Source: JAMLHH01 sp037189845 (GTDB lineage: Bacteria > Bacteroidota > Bacteroidia > Chitinophagales > JADIYW01). From it: a stretch of 64,000 nt of DNA. The stretch covers positions 108,367 through 172,366 of the forward strand of contig JBBCIS010000005.1 in the NCBI GenBank assembly GCA_037189845.1. Direction: 5' to 3'. Numbering within the stretch: the stretch's first letter is position 1; each line of letters opens with the position of its first letter. The position numbers and the translations under genes are program-made. Shown here piece by piece: positions 54,454-63,955 of this stretch. Below the pieces are notes generated by a model. That model had not been told where the DNA came from. It was given only the letters and a program-made list of their open reading frames with translations, and searched no databases.

Positions 54454-55566
54454 ATGAAGAAAGCGTTAATCACTGGTATTACAGGTCAGGACGGGGCATA
54501 CTTAGCAGAACTCTTACTCAGCAAAGGATATGAAGTACATGGTATCAAAAGAAGAAGTTCTTTATTCAATACAGACAGAATTGACCATTTGTACCAAGAT
54601 CCCCACATTGATAACATCAATTTCAGGTTGCACTACGGTGACCTTTCCGATTCTACTAATTTGATCCGTATTATTCAGGACATTCAACCGGACGAAATAT
54701 ATAATCTCGGTGCCATGTCTCACGTAAAGGTGAGCTTTGACACTCCTGAATATACTGCCAATGTTGACGCAGTAGGTTCACTGAGATTACTGGAAGCTAT
54801 CCGCTTGCTGGGCTTAACGAAAAAAACAAAATTATATCAGGCTTCAACATCAGAGTTATACGGTAAAGTTCAGGAAATCCCTCAATCAGAGAAGACTCCT
54901 TTTTATCCGAGATCACCATATGCAGTAGCAAAAATGTACGCTTACTGGATCACAGTAAACTACCGCGAAGCGTATGGTATTTTTGCTTGTAATGGTATTT
55001 TATTCAACCACGAATCTCCGTTAAGAGGTGAAACTTTCGTGACCAGAAAAATTACCCGTGCAGTTTCCCGTATCGCATTAGGTCTTCAGGACAAACTATA
55101 TTTAGGTAATCTTAATGCAAAACGCGACTGGGGTCATGCCAAAGATTATGTGGAAGCTATGTACCTGATCTTACAACAGGATGAACCGGAAGACTATGTC
55201 ATCGCTACCGGAAAAACTACTGAAGTAAGAGAGTTTGTCAAAATGGCTTTCGCACATTTAGATATCGAAGTAGAATTCAAAGGCGAAGGAATTGACGAAA
55301 AGGGCTATATCAAAGCCTGCAACAATCCCAAATATCAGGTTGCTGAAGGAACAGAGGTAGTAGCTGTAGATCCCAGATATTTCAGACCTACAGAAGTAGA
55401 TTTATTAATTGGAGATCCTACAAAATCCAAAACAAAACTGGGTTGGGAACCTAAGCACGATTTAGCATCTTTGGTAAAAGATATGATGGAATCAGATATT
55501 AAACTGTTTGAAAGAGACCAATACTTACTAAAAGGTGGTCACAACGTCTTCAATTACCACGAATAA
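54454..55566 (+). CDS. gmd: GDP-mannose 4,6-dehydratase
   Basis: A 370-aa extended SDR that converts GDP-D-mannose to GDP-4-keto-6-deoxy-D-mannose. The cofactor loop GITGQDGAYLAELLL (residues 7-21) is followed by KRRSSLFNTDRIDHLY and the catalytic YxxxK in PRSPYAVAKMYAYWIT. The NHESPLRGETFVTRKI and ATGKTTEVREFV blocks are diagnostic of GMD. The length (about 373) is typical. With fcl, 107 bp downstream, it supplies GDP-L-fucose for surface polysaccharide. Confidence 0.97.
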   Translation: MKKALITGITGQDGAYLAELLLSKGYEVHGIKRRSSLFNTDRIDHLYQDPHIDNINFRLHYGDLSDSTNLIRIIQDIQPDEIYNLGAMSHVKVSFDTPEYTANVDAVGSLRLLEAIRLLGLTKKTKLYQASTSELYGKVQEIPQSEKTPFYPRSPYAVAKMYAYWITVNYREAYGIFACNGILFNHESPLRGETFVTRKITRAVSRIALGLQDKLYLGNLNAKRDWGHAKDYVEAMYLILQQDEPEDYVIATGKTTEVREFVKMAFAHLDIEVEFKGEGIDEKGYIKACNNPKYQVAEGTEVVAVDPRYFRPTEVDLLIGDPTKSKTKLGWEPKHDLASLVKDMMESDIKLFERDQYLLKGGHNVFNYHE

Positions 55567-55673
55567 TAAAATCCTTAACCACCGAAATGTCCTCTTGCAT
55601 CTGTAATTGATTCTATGAACAATTACTGTGTAAAGGACATTTCTATTTTAATTAAAATACGAATCATCAGGTC

Positions 55674-56624
55674 ATGGAAAAAAATGCCAAAATATATGTA
55701 GCAGGTCACAAAGGAATGGTGGGTTCTGCTTTAGTAAGACTCCTGGAAAAAGAAGGTTATACGAATATTCTGACCGCAAGTTCTTCAGAGGTCAATCTGG
55801 TAGATCAGGCATCTACTAAAGCTTTTTTTGAAAAAGAAAAACCTGAATACGTATTTGTAGCTGCTGCAAAAGTAGGCGGCATTCACGCCAATAACGTATA
55901 TCGTGCAGATTTCCTGTATCAGAATCTTATGATAGAATGCAACACTATCAACAGTGCATTTGAGACAGGAGTCAAAAAGCTTTTGTTTCTGGGCAGCACC
56001 TGTATTTATCCCAAAATGGCACCGCAACCATTGAAAGAAGATTATCTTTTGTCAGGATACTTAGAAGATACCAACGAACCTTATGCTATCGCCAAAATTG
56101 CAGGTATCAAATTGTGTGAATCATATCGTCGTCAGCATGGCTCGGATTTCATCTCAGCAATGCCTACAAACCTCTACGGACCGAATGACAACTACGATTT
56201 GAACAATTCTCATGTTTTACCTGCATTGATCCGCAAATTTCACGAGGCTAAAATCAATGGCGCAGCAGAAGTCGTCATCTGGGGAAGCGGTACTCCGATG
56301 AGAGAATTTTTGCATGTAGATGATCTGGCAGCGGGATGCTACTTCCTGATGAAAAACTATTCTGATACAGGCTTGGTCAACGTAGGTACAGGAGAAGATA
56401 TCTCCATCAAAGATCTCGCATTATTAGTCAAAGAAATAGTAGGTTTTGAGGGCGAATTGACACTGGACAGTTCCAAACCGGATGGCACTCCAAGAAAACT
56501 GACGGATTGCACTAAAATTCACGACATGGGCTGGAAACACAAAATCGATCTTCGTGAAGGTATCACGAGTGTGTATGAGCAGTTCCAGAAAGATTACGAC
56601 AGAATTGCTGCTACCGGGAGATAA
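55674..56624 (+). CDS. fcl: GDP-L-fucose synthase (WcaG/Fcl)
   Basis: A 316-aa NADPH-dependent epimerase/reductase that makes GDP-L-fucose from the gmd product. VAGHKGMVGSALVRLLEKEG is the cofactor loop. Catalytic Ser/Tyr/Lys lie in LFLGSTCIYPKMAPQPLKED and EPYAIAKIAGIKLCE. AMPTNLYGPNDNYDL is a strong GFS block. Standard length (about 312-321). It is the second gene of the pathway with gmd, likely one operon. Confidence 0.97.
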   Translation: MEKNAKIYVAGHKGMVGSALVRLLEKEGYTNILTASSSEVNLVDQASTKAFFEKEKPEYVFVAAAKVGGIHANNVYRADFLYQNLMIECNTINSAFETGVKKLLFLGSTCIYPKMAPQPLKEDYLLSGYLEDTNEPYAIAKIAGIKLCESYRRQHGSDFISAMPTNLYGPNDNYDLNNSHVLPALIRKFHEAKINGAAEVVIWGSGTPMREFLHVDDLAAGCYFLMKNYSDTGLVNVGTGEDISIKDLALLVKEIVGFEGELTLDSSKPDGTPRKLTDCTKIHDMGWKHKIDLREGITSVYEQFQKDYDRIAATGR

Positions 56625-56690
56625 TTGAAAGACAAAAGATTTTAGACAGAAGACTCAGACAAGGATAAAATCCTTCTTCAAATTATACAG

Positions 56691-56719
56691 CCGATCTCAA
56701 AAGGGTCGGTTTTTATTTT
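56691..56719 (+). terminator. Terminator after fcl
   Basis: CCGATC (56691-56696), loop TCAAAAG, GGTCGG (56704-56709; one G-T pair), then a T-rich run TTTTTATTTT. The same stem sequence recurs at 59343-59367. Confidence 0.75.
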
Positions 56720-56775
56720 AAAGCAATACCTTATAAGAAATCATTTATATCTTTATCCTTTCAAACTCCAAATAC

Positions 56776-59316
56776 ATGAAATATATCTACTCTTTACTTC
56801 TTTTACTTTTTGCTACAACTCAACTATCAGCTGAAAATTGGGTAAAATATGATGTGTCAACAAAAAACGTTATTTTCTTGACCGGCGATTGTTTTAAATT
56901 AAAAGATGGTAAGGTTGATTCCATTGATATTGATTGCACTGCTACATTGAGGTCAATATCTTTGCACATCGGCGCAACTGATTATATTTCAAAGACTCAA
57001 TCAGATGAAATATTTTCATTTTTCCCAAATGTAAATACCTTAAACGTAGAAAACAATATTCATGCTGACACTACAGTATTTGAGTTACTACCGGATCAAA
57101 TTACTAGAGTAAATGTCAATCGCTTGCAAACCACCTTTTCTTATGTTCAAATTAAAGGAAAAAATATAGATAGTATTCAAATCAATTCCAGAAATCAATC
57201 ACTTTCAACTTCGCTTCCTGACAACCTAAAATATCTTCGTATCACCCACAATGTAGCTATGACGGGCGGTTCTTCTGACCCATTTACACTAATAGGCACT
57301 TGGCCGAACCAATTAAAGACATTCCTATGCGAAAGATCACTATCACAATGTGAAGAGAATTTACCTCTAGGTTTGGAGAACTTTGGGGTCAGATTAGCTG
57401 CTGATAATTATTTATACATTTATAATCTATTGATTAAAAACAAAAATCTTCCCAATTTCAATTTACTTACTCTTTATTCAAATAACGAATTTGAATACTA
57501 TAATCTTTCTGCTATCAATCATATAAAAAGACTATCATTAGAAATCCCTCACAATCATTATTTAGCAGATGGGAATTTTAATATAGAGCAGTTACCCGAA
57601 CAACTGGATTATTTAAAAACAGATAAAGTCCACATCATTGGAGAAGTTATGGGCTATTCAAATATTAAGTCCTTACATATTAATGAGTATCCGGCAGGAG
57701 TATCATATCGTACGATTCAACAGCTACTAAATTATTTACCTGATCTCGACACATTAATCATTACAAATCAAGATTTAGAAAGATTAGAATCTATACCTGA
57801 AACATTAAAATCTTTACAGTTGCACAACATCCCCCAATTGACTTGTCTGCCAACCTTCCATCCAAACCTAAAATCTTTTGAAGGTTCAAATTTAGGAGTC
57901 GATTGTATTCCTAACGAAAATATGTGGATCAGAGAAACCGAAGAATGGCCATTGTGCAAAGATTCTGACAAGATTTGTAATTCTACTTCGCTGATGAGTA
58001 TTTCCGGGTCGGTATATATTGATGTCAACATGAATCAAGTCATTGATGAAGAAGACATTTTAGCTCATGATGCCATAGTGAAAGGCAATGGGGAATATTC
58101 ATCCTCTTTCAGGAAAGGTCAATATAGAATTGCAATTCATGAAGCCGGTGAATACACTTTGGAATTATTCACTCCGTATGACAATATAATCAGCATCACT
58201 CCTGCTCAAGCTAATGCTGTAGTGAATGAAGCTAATCCACACGATACAATTGATTTTCTCGTGCAATTGCAACCAAATACAAATCTGGAAATAATAGGAA
58301 TCAATTCTGTGGCAAGACCTGGAATGACAGCACAACTTTCTGTATTTGTGAAAAACAGAAACATACTTCCGGCAAACAACAGCACAATTAAAATATTAGC
58401 ACCGGCTGAATGGTCAAGAGAGAATATCCTTCCGGATAATTATACCATCTCTAACGATACTTTAATCTGGAACAATATTGATGTAAAAAGTTTCGAAACT
58501 GAACACTTTGGTGTATCATTCAAACTTCCTGCAACAGCCAGTATTTTAGGTGATACCTATCAATACGAAATGTGGGTAGAAAATGAAGGTGATATCACTC
58601 CTGAAAATAACTACTACAGCATCATTGATACTATCATTGGAAGTTATGACCCGAATGACAAGATAGTCAATCATTCTACACTTACTCCTGAACTATCTAA
58701 TTCCAAAGAGCTCATCTATACCATCCGTTTCCAAAATACTGGTACAGATACAGCTTTTCAAGTGATAATAGTAGATTCTATCATAGGGAATCTGGATCCA
58801 TCTACAATTCGTATTATTGGCGCTAGTCACAACTACACATGGAACTATACAGGAGCTGGAATTGCAACCTTTGTATTTGATAATATCCTATTGCCGGACA
58901 GTAATGTCAATGAACCGGGTTCTCATGGTTTTGTCACGCTGGCACTTCGTCCTGGGAAAGATTTAGTGGTAGGTGACAGCATCTATAACAGAGCGGGAAT
59001 TTATTTTGACTTCAATGAACCGGTCATCACCAATCATGCGAATACCAGAATTGCTACTGTCACTCCGGTTTATTCGCATAGTAACATACCTCTTTCTATC
59101 TATCCTAATCCTGCCAAAAATCAGGTGCGTGTAGAATGGAAAGTATCAGAACCTGCTATCCTTAGAATTTCTGACATCTCCGGAAAAATCATCAGAACTG
59201 AAAGACTCAACAACGGCTTTACAGATATCAATGTATCTCAGCTACCGAAAGGATTGTACATCGTACAATTGCAAGCCGGTCAGAATATGGCGGTCAGCAA
59301 GCTGATTGTACAATAA
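56776..59316 (+). CDS. Secreted protein with T9SS C-terminal sorting domain
   Basis: An 846-aa protein with a signal peptide (MKYIYSLLLLLFATTQLSAENW). The first part is a leucine-rich-repeat-like array: NVNTLNVENNIH, LDTLIITNQDLERLESIPET. The middle part has IGSYDPNDKIVNHSTLTPEL and IYTIRFQNTGTDTAFQVIIV, the DUF7619-type repeat of Bacteroidota surface proteins, with a second copy-like segment. The C-terminus SIYPNPAKNQVRVEWKVSEP and VNLQAGQN-like end (KGLYIVQLQAGQN) is the type A sorting domain. It is exported by the type IX system, probably to the surface. Confidence 0.88.
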   Translation: MKYIYSLLLLLFATTQLSAENWVKYDVSTKNVIFLTGDCFKLKDGKVDSIDIDCTATLRSISLHIGATDYISKTQSDEIFSFFPNVNTLNVENNIHADTTVFELLPDQITRVNVNRLQTTFSYVQIKGKNIDSIQINSRNQSLSTSLPDNLKYLRITHNVAMTGGSSDPFTLIGTWPNQLKTFLCERSLSQCEENLPLGLENFGVRLAADNYLYIYNLLIKNKNLPNFNLLTLYSNNEFEYYNLSAINHIKRLSLEIPHNHYLADGNFNIEQLPEQLDYLKTDKVHIIGEVMGYSNIKSLHINEYPAGVSYRTIQQLLNYLPDLDTLIITNQDLERLESIPETLKSLQLHNIPQLTCLPTFHPNLKSFEGSNLGVDCIPNENMWIRETEEWPLCKDSDKICNSTSLMSISGSVYIDVNMNQVIDEEDILAHDAIVKGNGEYSSSFRKGQYRIAIHEAGEYTLELFTPYDNIISITPAQANAVVNEANPHDTIDFLVQLQPNTNLEIIGINSVARPGMTAQLSVFVKNRNILPANNSTIKILAPAEWSRENILPDNYTISNDTLIWNNIDVKSFETEHFGVSFKLPATASILGDTYQYEMWVENEGDITPENNYYSIIDTIIGSYDPNDKIVNHSTLTPELSNSKELIYTIRFQNTGTDTAFQVIIVDSIIGNLDPSTIRIIGASHNYTWNYTGAGIATFVFDNILLPDSNVNEPGSHGFVTLALRPGKDLVVGDSIYNRAGIYFDFNEPVITNHANTRIATVTPVYSHSNIPLSIYPNPAKNQVRVEWKVSEPAILRISDISGKIIRTERLNNGFTDINVSQLPKGLYIVQLQAGQNMAVSKLIVQ

Positions 59317-59342
59317 TTGAAATCTACTTTTAAGAATATGAA

Positions 59343-59367
59343 CCGACCTCAAAAGGGTCGGTTTTTT
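59343..59367. terminator. Terminator after the T9SS protein gene
   Basis: CCGACC, loop TCAAAAG, GGTCGG, then TTTTTT: a clean intrinsic terminator, nearly identical to the one at 56691-56719. It lies between two convergent genes. Confidence 0.85.
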
Positions 59368-59380
59368 ACTTTAAAGCAAA

Positions 59381-59908
59381 TCATTTATCGTGTTCTACCC
59401 AGATGAGTTCGCTCGTATTATATCCGATAGATTCTGCCAGCTTCAGATATTCATTTTTTATATTTTCAGGAATAGATTTTTCCCTGGAAAGAATCCATAA
59501 ATACTTCAGACTCTCACCTGCAACTAAAGCATATTGGTAATTTTCATCTACTGCAATGACATTATATCCGGAGTAAAAAGGACCGAAAAAGGAAACCTTC
59601 AACATTCCAATATTATCTTCTTTGACAAATTTCGCCTTACCTGTTGCTGTTTTATTTACATTTTTCACATAATCATAGCCGCTGTTAACGACTTTGATAG
59701 TTCCATCATCCTGAATGGAATACTCTGCTTTGGTATTGTTCAGATTTTTCTCAAACCGGAAGTCAAATCTGGCAATCTCATACCATTTGCCTAAGTATTT
59801 TTCTTTATCAAAATTTTGTACAGCAGTTGCTCCAGAAGGAATAGTTCCACATCTGCTCAAAAGCAAAACACAGCCGCATAGCAGTAATATTTGGAGATAA
59901 CTTTTCAT
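59381..59908 (-). CDS. blc: Outer-membrane lipocalin (Blc type)
   Basis: A 175-aa lipoprotein (LQILLLCGCVLLLSRCGTIP; lipobox Cys at residue 20). The lipocalin motif EKYLGKWYEIARFDFRFEK is followed by YAL-type strands: YVKNVNKTATGKAKFVKED, KVSFFGPFYSGYNVIAVDE and YLWILSREKSIPENIK, the Blc pattern. It binds fatty acids or lysophospholipids and protects the envelope. Length is typical (177 in E. coli). Convergent with the T9SS gene. Confidence 0.93.
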   Translation of the reverse strand: MKSYLQILLLCGCVLLLSRCGTIPSGATAVQNFDKEKYLGKWYEIARFDFRFEKNLNNTKAEYSIQDDGTIKVVNSGYDYVKNVNKTATGKAKFVKEDNIGMLKVSFFGPFYSGYNVIAVDENYQYALVAGESLKYLWILSREKSIPENIKNEYLKLAESIGYNTSELIWVEHDK

Positions 59909-59978
59909 ATCCTGTTTTAAAAGTAATGTACAGAAATTAGGATTTAACCGCAGATATTATTGTTCATTCTATGATTAA

Positions 59979-60009
59979 AAACACAAAACCGACCATAGAA
60001 CGGCCGGCT
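59979..60009 (-). terminator. Terminator on the minus strand
   Basis: Minus-strand stem GGCCGG paired with GGTCGG-type arm (plus-strand CCGACC 59989-59994 and GGCCGG 60002-60007), followed by TTTTGTGTTTTT on the minus strand. It would end transcripts of the small minus-strand gene at 60067. Confidence 0.6.
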
Positions 60010-60066
60010 TTCACATGATATTTACAGATTTATTTCAGGCGTATGTTTTATCTGAAAAGAACTATT

Positions 60067-60303
60067 CTACAAGATGCCTGTCATCGATATCGTTCGGATG
60101 AAAATCTTTCCTGAAATACTTGCTGCCAGACCTTTCCCTATTTCTCCGAAAACGATCTTATTGGCAAATTCTCCTGACTTTGTGGCCATTCCTTTCCATT
60201 GGATATCTTTGTCCTGATATAAAAAATAAGCCTGTCTCAATTCTATATATGACAGGAGCATCACTGTTGTCACACCCATACCAGCTAATTTCAATGCATG
60301 CAT
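60067..60303 (-). CDS. Small membrane-associated protein, uncertain
   Basis: A 78-aa reading from ATG 60303: MHALKLAGMGVTTVMLLSYI then ELRQAYFLYQDKDIQWKGMA and a Gly/Ile-rich tail. One hydrophobic segment is visible. A longer in-frame start at 60420 would read through the dispersed repeat at 60373-60476, so the shorter form is more likely. Family not recognised; may be spurious. Confidence 0.4.
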   Translation of the reverse strand: MHALKLAGMGVTTVMLLSYIELRQAYFLYQDKDIQWKGMATKSGEFANKIVFGEIGKGLAASISGKIFIRTISMTGIL

Positions 60304-60372
60304 CACATTGGTAAAAAAATAAAGACAAGGAGATAAAAATCTTAAAGATTGAAGTGAATTAGTGGTATGCGT

Positions 60373-60476
60373 CAGCCGGGTGAGGGATAGAAGAGGTATC
60401 CGCAGCGAAGCAAAGGACATGAGCTGAAAGCCCGGACGAAGTCCACCGATCGCTATCGGGACGAAGACACCCCAAA
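60373..60476 (+). repeat. ~100-bp structured dispersed repeat, copy 3
   Basis: Begins GTGAGGGATAGAAGAGGTAT, continues to GAAAGCCCGGACGAAGTCCA and CGCTATCGGGACGAAG, and ends ACACCCCAAAAAG. It is closest to copy 2 at 37355-37452 in its 3' half (GCCCGACCGGAGTCCA; CTATCGGGACGG). The central GC palindrome of copies 1 and 2 is replaced by a CCGCAGCGAAGC segment. Confidence 0.6.
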
Positions 60477-60500
60477 AAGAAAATAATATGCTTAAAATGA

Positions 60501-60935
60501 CTAATCTTCAAGGTCTTTCACCATTTTATAGTGATTTAAAGTCACTTCTTTGAAAACCTCTCCCACTTTTTCATAGTCAAATTGTGTATAGAATCTGACA
60601 GCACGCTCACGGGCGTGAAGCTCAATTCTGGAAAAACCATGTTCTATTGCATAATCTTCAAAAAATGCCATTAACTCGCTGCCAATACCTTGCCCCTGAA
60701 ATTTATCTTTCACAGCAAACTGACGCATTTTAGCGGTCTTATGATCGATCTTCTGTAGCAATACGACTCCAACAACTTCTTCATTTTCTACAGCAACCAT
60801 GTGTATCTGATCTTTCTCTTCCTCCAGCTGCTGCGGAGTATAGATAAGATTCAAAGGTCTCCTCAAAACGTTTGTCCTCAAGGTTACGGCTTGCTTATAT
60901 AATGGACTTCCGAAAGATGCTATCCTGATCTCCAT
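60501..60935 (-). CDS. GNAT family N-acetyltransferase
   Basis: A 144-aa acetyltransferase from ATG 60935; a TTG at 60959 would add eight residues. The acetyl-CoA loop is AVKDKFQGQGIGSELMAFFE, preceded by the beta-4 stretch EEVVGVVLLQKIDHKTAKMR and followed by HARERAVRFYTQFDYEKVGE. The substrate is unknown. It is similar in length and layout to ElaA/YjdJ-like small GNATs. Confidence 0.9.
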   Translation of the reverse strand: MEIRIASFGSPLYKQAVTLRTNVLRRPLNLIYTPQQLEEEKDQIHMVAVENEEVVGVVLLQKIDHKTAKMRQFAVKDKFQGQGIGSELMAFFEDYAIEHGFSRIELHARERAVRFYTQFDYEKVGEVFKEVTLNHYKMVKDLED

Positions 60936-61091
60936 AAGACATGATTTTTGAAGCGACAAAGCTATGGATTTTTCTGTTAGGAAAGAGAAATAGACGTCTG
61001 CACTTTCTCAATGCACTTACTTATTTCTCCTAAAAACCATAAAATATTCACTTGTTTTCATTAATTTGTAATACAAGTTGAAAAGTGGAGG

Positions 61092-62030
61092 ATGATTAGT
61101 TTTCAAACCAATGCGATACAATTAGGTGTAAAACTCTTTCGCAGGAGTTTATTCATCAACAAAACTGAAACTATTACACATAGAAATAGTTTTGAACGAT
61201 TAGCCAATATCGTAAAGTTTCCCAATCATGTAAAAAAGGAAGAAGTAACGTTTGCCGGGCTTCCGGCTGCGTGGTTTATACCTGAAAAATCCAGCGATGA
61301 GAAAGTTATTTTATACTTCCCCGGTGGTGGTTATTGCGTAGGATCTTATAATACACATGCAGGTATGCTGGGACGTATTGCACGTGCATCAGGTCACCCT
61401 GTTCTGGCTGTCAATTACAGAAAAGCTCCGGAGGCTCCTTTCCCGGCTGCCACTGATGATGCACTAAAGGCATATAAGCAATTAGTAAGCGAAGGCAGAA
61501 AAAATATCATTCTGGCAGGTGATTCTGCCGGAGGCGGCTTAGCACTGGCGGTTACAATGGTACTCAGAGATGAAGGCTATAAGCTGCCTGCAGCATTAGT
61601 GTTGCTTTCTCCATGGACAGATCTTACGGGTTCAGGTGATAGTGTTACCAGAAAAAAAGATAAAGACCCACTGATCGGACCAGAACTTCTTGGGGTATTC
61701 GCTCAAAAATACAGGGGAAAAGAAGACTTGAAAAATCCTTTGATATCACCGCTGTTTGGTGAATTCAATCATTTTCCTCCCACTTTTATTCAGGTAGGTA
61801 CTGAGGAAGTTTTACTGGACGACTCTACCAGGCTTAGTAAAAAAATGAGGCAGGCGGGCGTCATCGTTGAGATGGAAATTTGGGAAGGAATGATGCATGT
61901 CTTCCAATGGTTTGCCGGGTTGATACCGGAAGCCAACGATGCAGTAAAAAAAATCGGAACTTTCATTAATCGTCAATACGATGCAATAGAACCAGAGGAA
62001 AAAAGTTATTTACATAAAGAACTCTACTAA
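61092..62030 (+). CDS. Alpha/beta hydrolase, HSL-family esterase/lipase
   Basis: A 312-aa hydrolase. The oxyanion motif is YFPGGGYCVGS (HSL group IV, here P in place of the first His of HGGG). The nucleophile elbow is ILAGDSAGGGLAL (Ser), the acid is VGTEEVLLDD (Asp) and the base is EGMMHVFQ (His). It hydrolyses carboxyl esters of unknown size. The next gene starts immediately at 62031, so they are probably co-transcribed. Confidence 0.93.
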   Translation: MISFQTNAIQLGVKLFRRSLFINKTETITHRNSFERLANIVKFPNHVKKEEVTFAGLPAAWFIPEKSSDEKVILYFPGGGYCVGSYNTHAGMLGRIARASGHPVLAVNYRKAPEAPFPAATDDALKAYKQLVSEGRKNIILAGDSAGGGLALAVTMVLRDEGYKLPAALVLLSPWTDLTGSGDSVTRKKDKDPLIGPELLGVFAQKYRGKEDLKNPLISPLFGEFNHFPPTFIQVGTEEVLLDDSTRLSKKMRQAGVIVEMEIWEGMMHVFQWFAGLIPEANDAVKKIGTFINRQYDAIEPEEKSYLHKELY

Positions 62031-62891
62031 ATGCTGTTCCGTTTACTATTTCTAATAGTTTCACTTTCATTCTCTTTTAATTTTTGTCATGGGCAAGCTA
62101 TCAGTCTTGTTCCCAAATTTGATCCTAAGCTCACCAAGTACTATAAGGTGGATACTTGCAGAGTATATGAAAATGTAAGCAACGGACAGCAAACAGTACA
62201 ATATCTGAGAAAACTATATTTGTTCAATAAAGAGGGGCTGGTTACACAGGAAGTTGAGTTCGGACAATCAGAATACGATGGTCATACCATTACAAAATAT
62301 GATTATGATTCTTATCAGAATATTACCCGGAAGCAAATACTAAAACCAGAAAGAGAGCCCATTGTATTTGATTATAGAAATCAAGGTAAAAAATGGATAG
62401 GAATGACTGTTACATACCCATACCTGAAAGAGTATGAAGTACAATCCAATGAAGAAGGCCTGGTACTCGGAATTTTAGTAAAATCAATGATTCCTGAAAG
62501 AGATTCAATAGGAGAGCCTACCGGAAAAGAAATTTTCGGCTTAATGGAAGAGTATGAATTCCGCTACAACAGGCACTACAAAATCGTCAAAGAGAATTTC
62601 TATTATATGGGAGAAGAGATGAGTTCGAAGGTATATCAATACCCTCCCAATGGCTATGGAGCACCTCTCTCAATGAGCTATTTCAAATTTGGAGAAAAAG
62701 TACCTGAGTATATTACTACGTATAGCTATGATCCAACAGGGTTTCTGCACATGGAAGTAACTAAAGAATCCGGTACTGGCTACACAAACACATTAGAATA
62801 TGAATATGCATATGCATGGGATTCTCCGTTGCTCGAAGAAAAACCGGAGCTACAAAGAGAACAGAAATTTTGGATAGGAAAGAAAAAATAA
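62031..62891 (+). CDS. Secreted protein of unknown function
   Basis: A 286-aa protein with a signal peptide (MLFRLLFLIVSLSFSFNFCHG, then QAIS). The mature part contains repeated YXY strands, with YDYDSYQNITRKQILKPERE and YEYAYAWDSPLLEEKPELQR, reminiscent of RHS/YD-type beta repeats, but no domain is assigned. It begins right after the esterase stop (0-bp gap), so translation is coupled and function is likely linked to that enzyme or to the envelope. Confidence 0.7.
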   Translation: MLFRLLFLIVSLSFSFNFCHGQAISLVPKFDPKLTKYYKVDTCRVYENVSNGQQTVQYLRKLYLFNKEGLVTQEVEFGQSEYDGHTITKYDYDSYQNITRKQILKPEREPIVFDYRNQGKKWIGMTVTYPYLKEYEVQSNEEGLVLGILVKSMIPERDSIGEPTGKEIFGLMEEYEFRYNRHYKIVKENFYYMGEEMSSKVYQYPPNGYGAPLSMSYFKFGEKVPEYITTYSYDPTGFLHMEVTKESGTGYTNTLEYEYAYAWDSPLLEEKPELQREQKFWIGKKK

Positions 62892-62918
62892 GCTATCTAT
62901 AATTTATAACTTTGTAGT

Positions 62919-63605
62919 ATGTCTATTTCTGTCTTATATGAAGACAATCATCTGATTATTATTAATAAACCTGCAGGTGCATTGGTACAAGGTGACAAAA
63001 CCGGAGATGCTCCGATAACAGATGAGGTAAAAAAGTATATAAAAGAAAAATACAAAAAACCTGGTGATGTTTTTCTTGGGGTTGTACACCGTTTAGACAG
63101 ACCGGTTTCCGGTATAGTTATTTTTGCCCGTACCAGCAAAGCATTGGAACGTATGAATGCTCTCTTTAAAGAGAAAAAAATACAAAAAACATATTGGGCA
63201 GTCGTTCTGAATCCTCCTAAACCAGAAAAGGGTACAATTAGCACATACACAATAAAAGATAGCGCAAAGCTCAAGGCAAAAGTCTTCAGCAAAGAAGTCG
63301 CCGGAAGTAAGCTGTGCATACTGGATTATCAAATTATCCATCAGTCTGACAGATACTATCTTATAGAAGTTTCACCACAAACCGGCAGATATCATCAGAT
63401 ACGAAGCCAACTGGCATTCATTGGGTCACCTATAAAAGGAGATATAAAATACGGCTTCGCAAGAACCAATCAGAACGGAAGCATTCACCTGCATGCCCGC
63501 AAAATTGAATTCACACATCCTGTCAGCAAAGAATCCGTTTCAGTTACAGCACCTGTTCCACAGGATGATTCTCTTTGGCGAGATCTGGCAGCAACCTATC
63601 AATAA
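62919..63605 (+). CDS. RluA-family pseudouridine synthase
   Basis: A 228-aa RNA pseudouridine synthase. The catalytic Asp is in VVHRLDRPVSGIVIFARTSK, and IEVSPQTGRYHQIRSQLAFIG is the C-terminal family block. The short length and the absence of an S4 domain place it in the RluA/TruC-type group, so the target may be rRNA or tRNA. A TAACTTTG -7 element (62907-62914) sits right before the ATG. Confidence 0.94.
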   Translation: MSISVLYEDNHLIIINKPAGALVQGDKTGDAPITDEVKKYIKEKYKKPGDVFLGVVHRLDRPVSGIVIFARTSKALERMNALFKEKKIQKTYWAVVLNPPKPEKGTISTYTIKDSAKLKAKVFSKEVAGSKLCILDYQIIHQSDRYYLIEVSPQTGRYHQIRSQLAFIGSPIKGDIKYGFARTNQNGSIHLHARKIEFTHPVSKESVSVTAPVPQDDSLWRDLAATYQ

Positions 63606-63690
63606 TCAGAACTTCTTTCTACCGGTTTATTCAGGGAATATTTATTACCCGGATCGGATAGCTTTGCTTAAGGTATCCCCCCTAAACGAG

Positions 63691-63723
63691 AAGACCCTGA
63701 GTAATTATCTTACTCAGGGTCTT
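63691..63723 (-). terminator. rRNA operon terminator
   Basis: AAGACCCTGAGTAA (63691-63704) and TTACTCAGGGTCTT (63710-63723) form a perfect 14-bp stem with a 5-nt loop, just downstream of the minus-strand 5S gene. It can also terminate the convergent pseudouridine synthase gene. Confidence 0.9.
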
Positions 63724-63736
63724 GATTATGTGGGTT

Positions 63737-63842
<106 letters not shown>

Positions 63843-63955
63843 ATTATATCCTTTGGCTTTAGCCAGTATATTGTTGACATAGCTGGAAGTAATTTCTTGT
63901 TCTGGACTTTGCTCTACGTATAACAGTGATTCGTCTGCCATACATAACTTATATA

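Noticed and set aside
60304..60420. N-terminal extension of the small minus-strand gene from 60420
   Set aside because: This part is repeat DNA (copy 3 of the ~100-bp element) read as protein, not a conserved domain.
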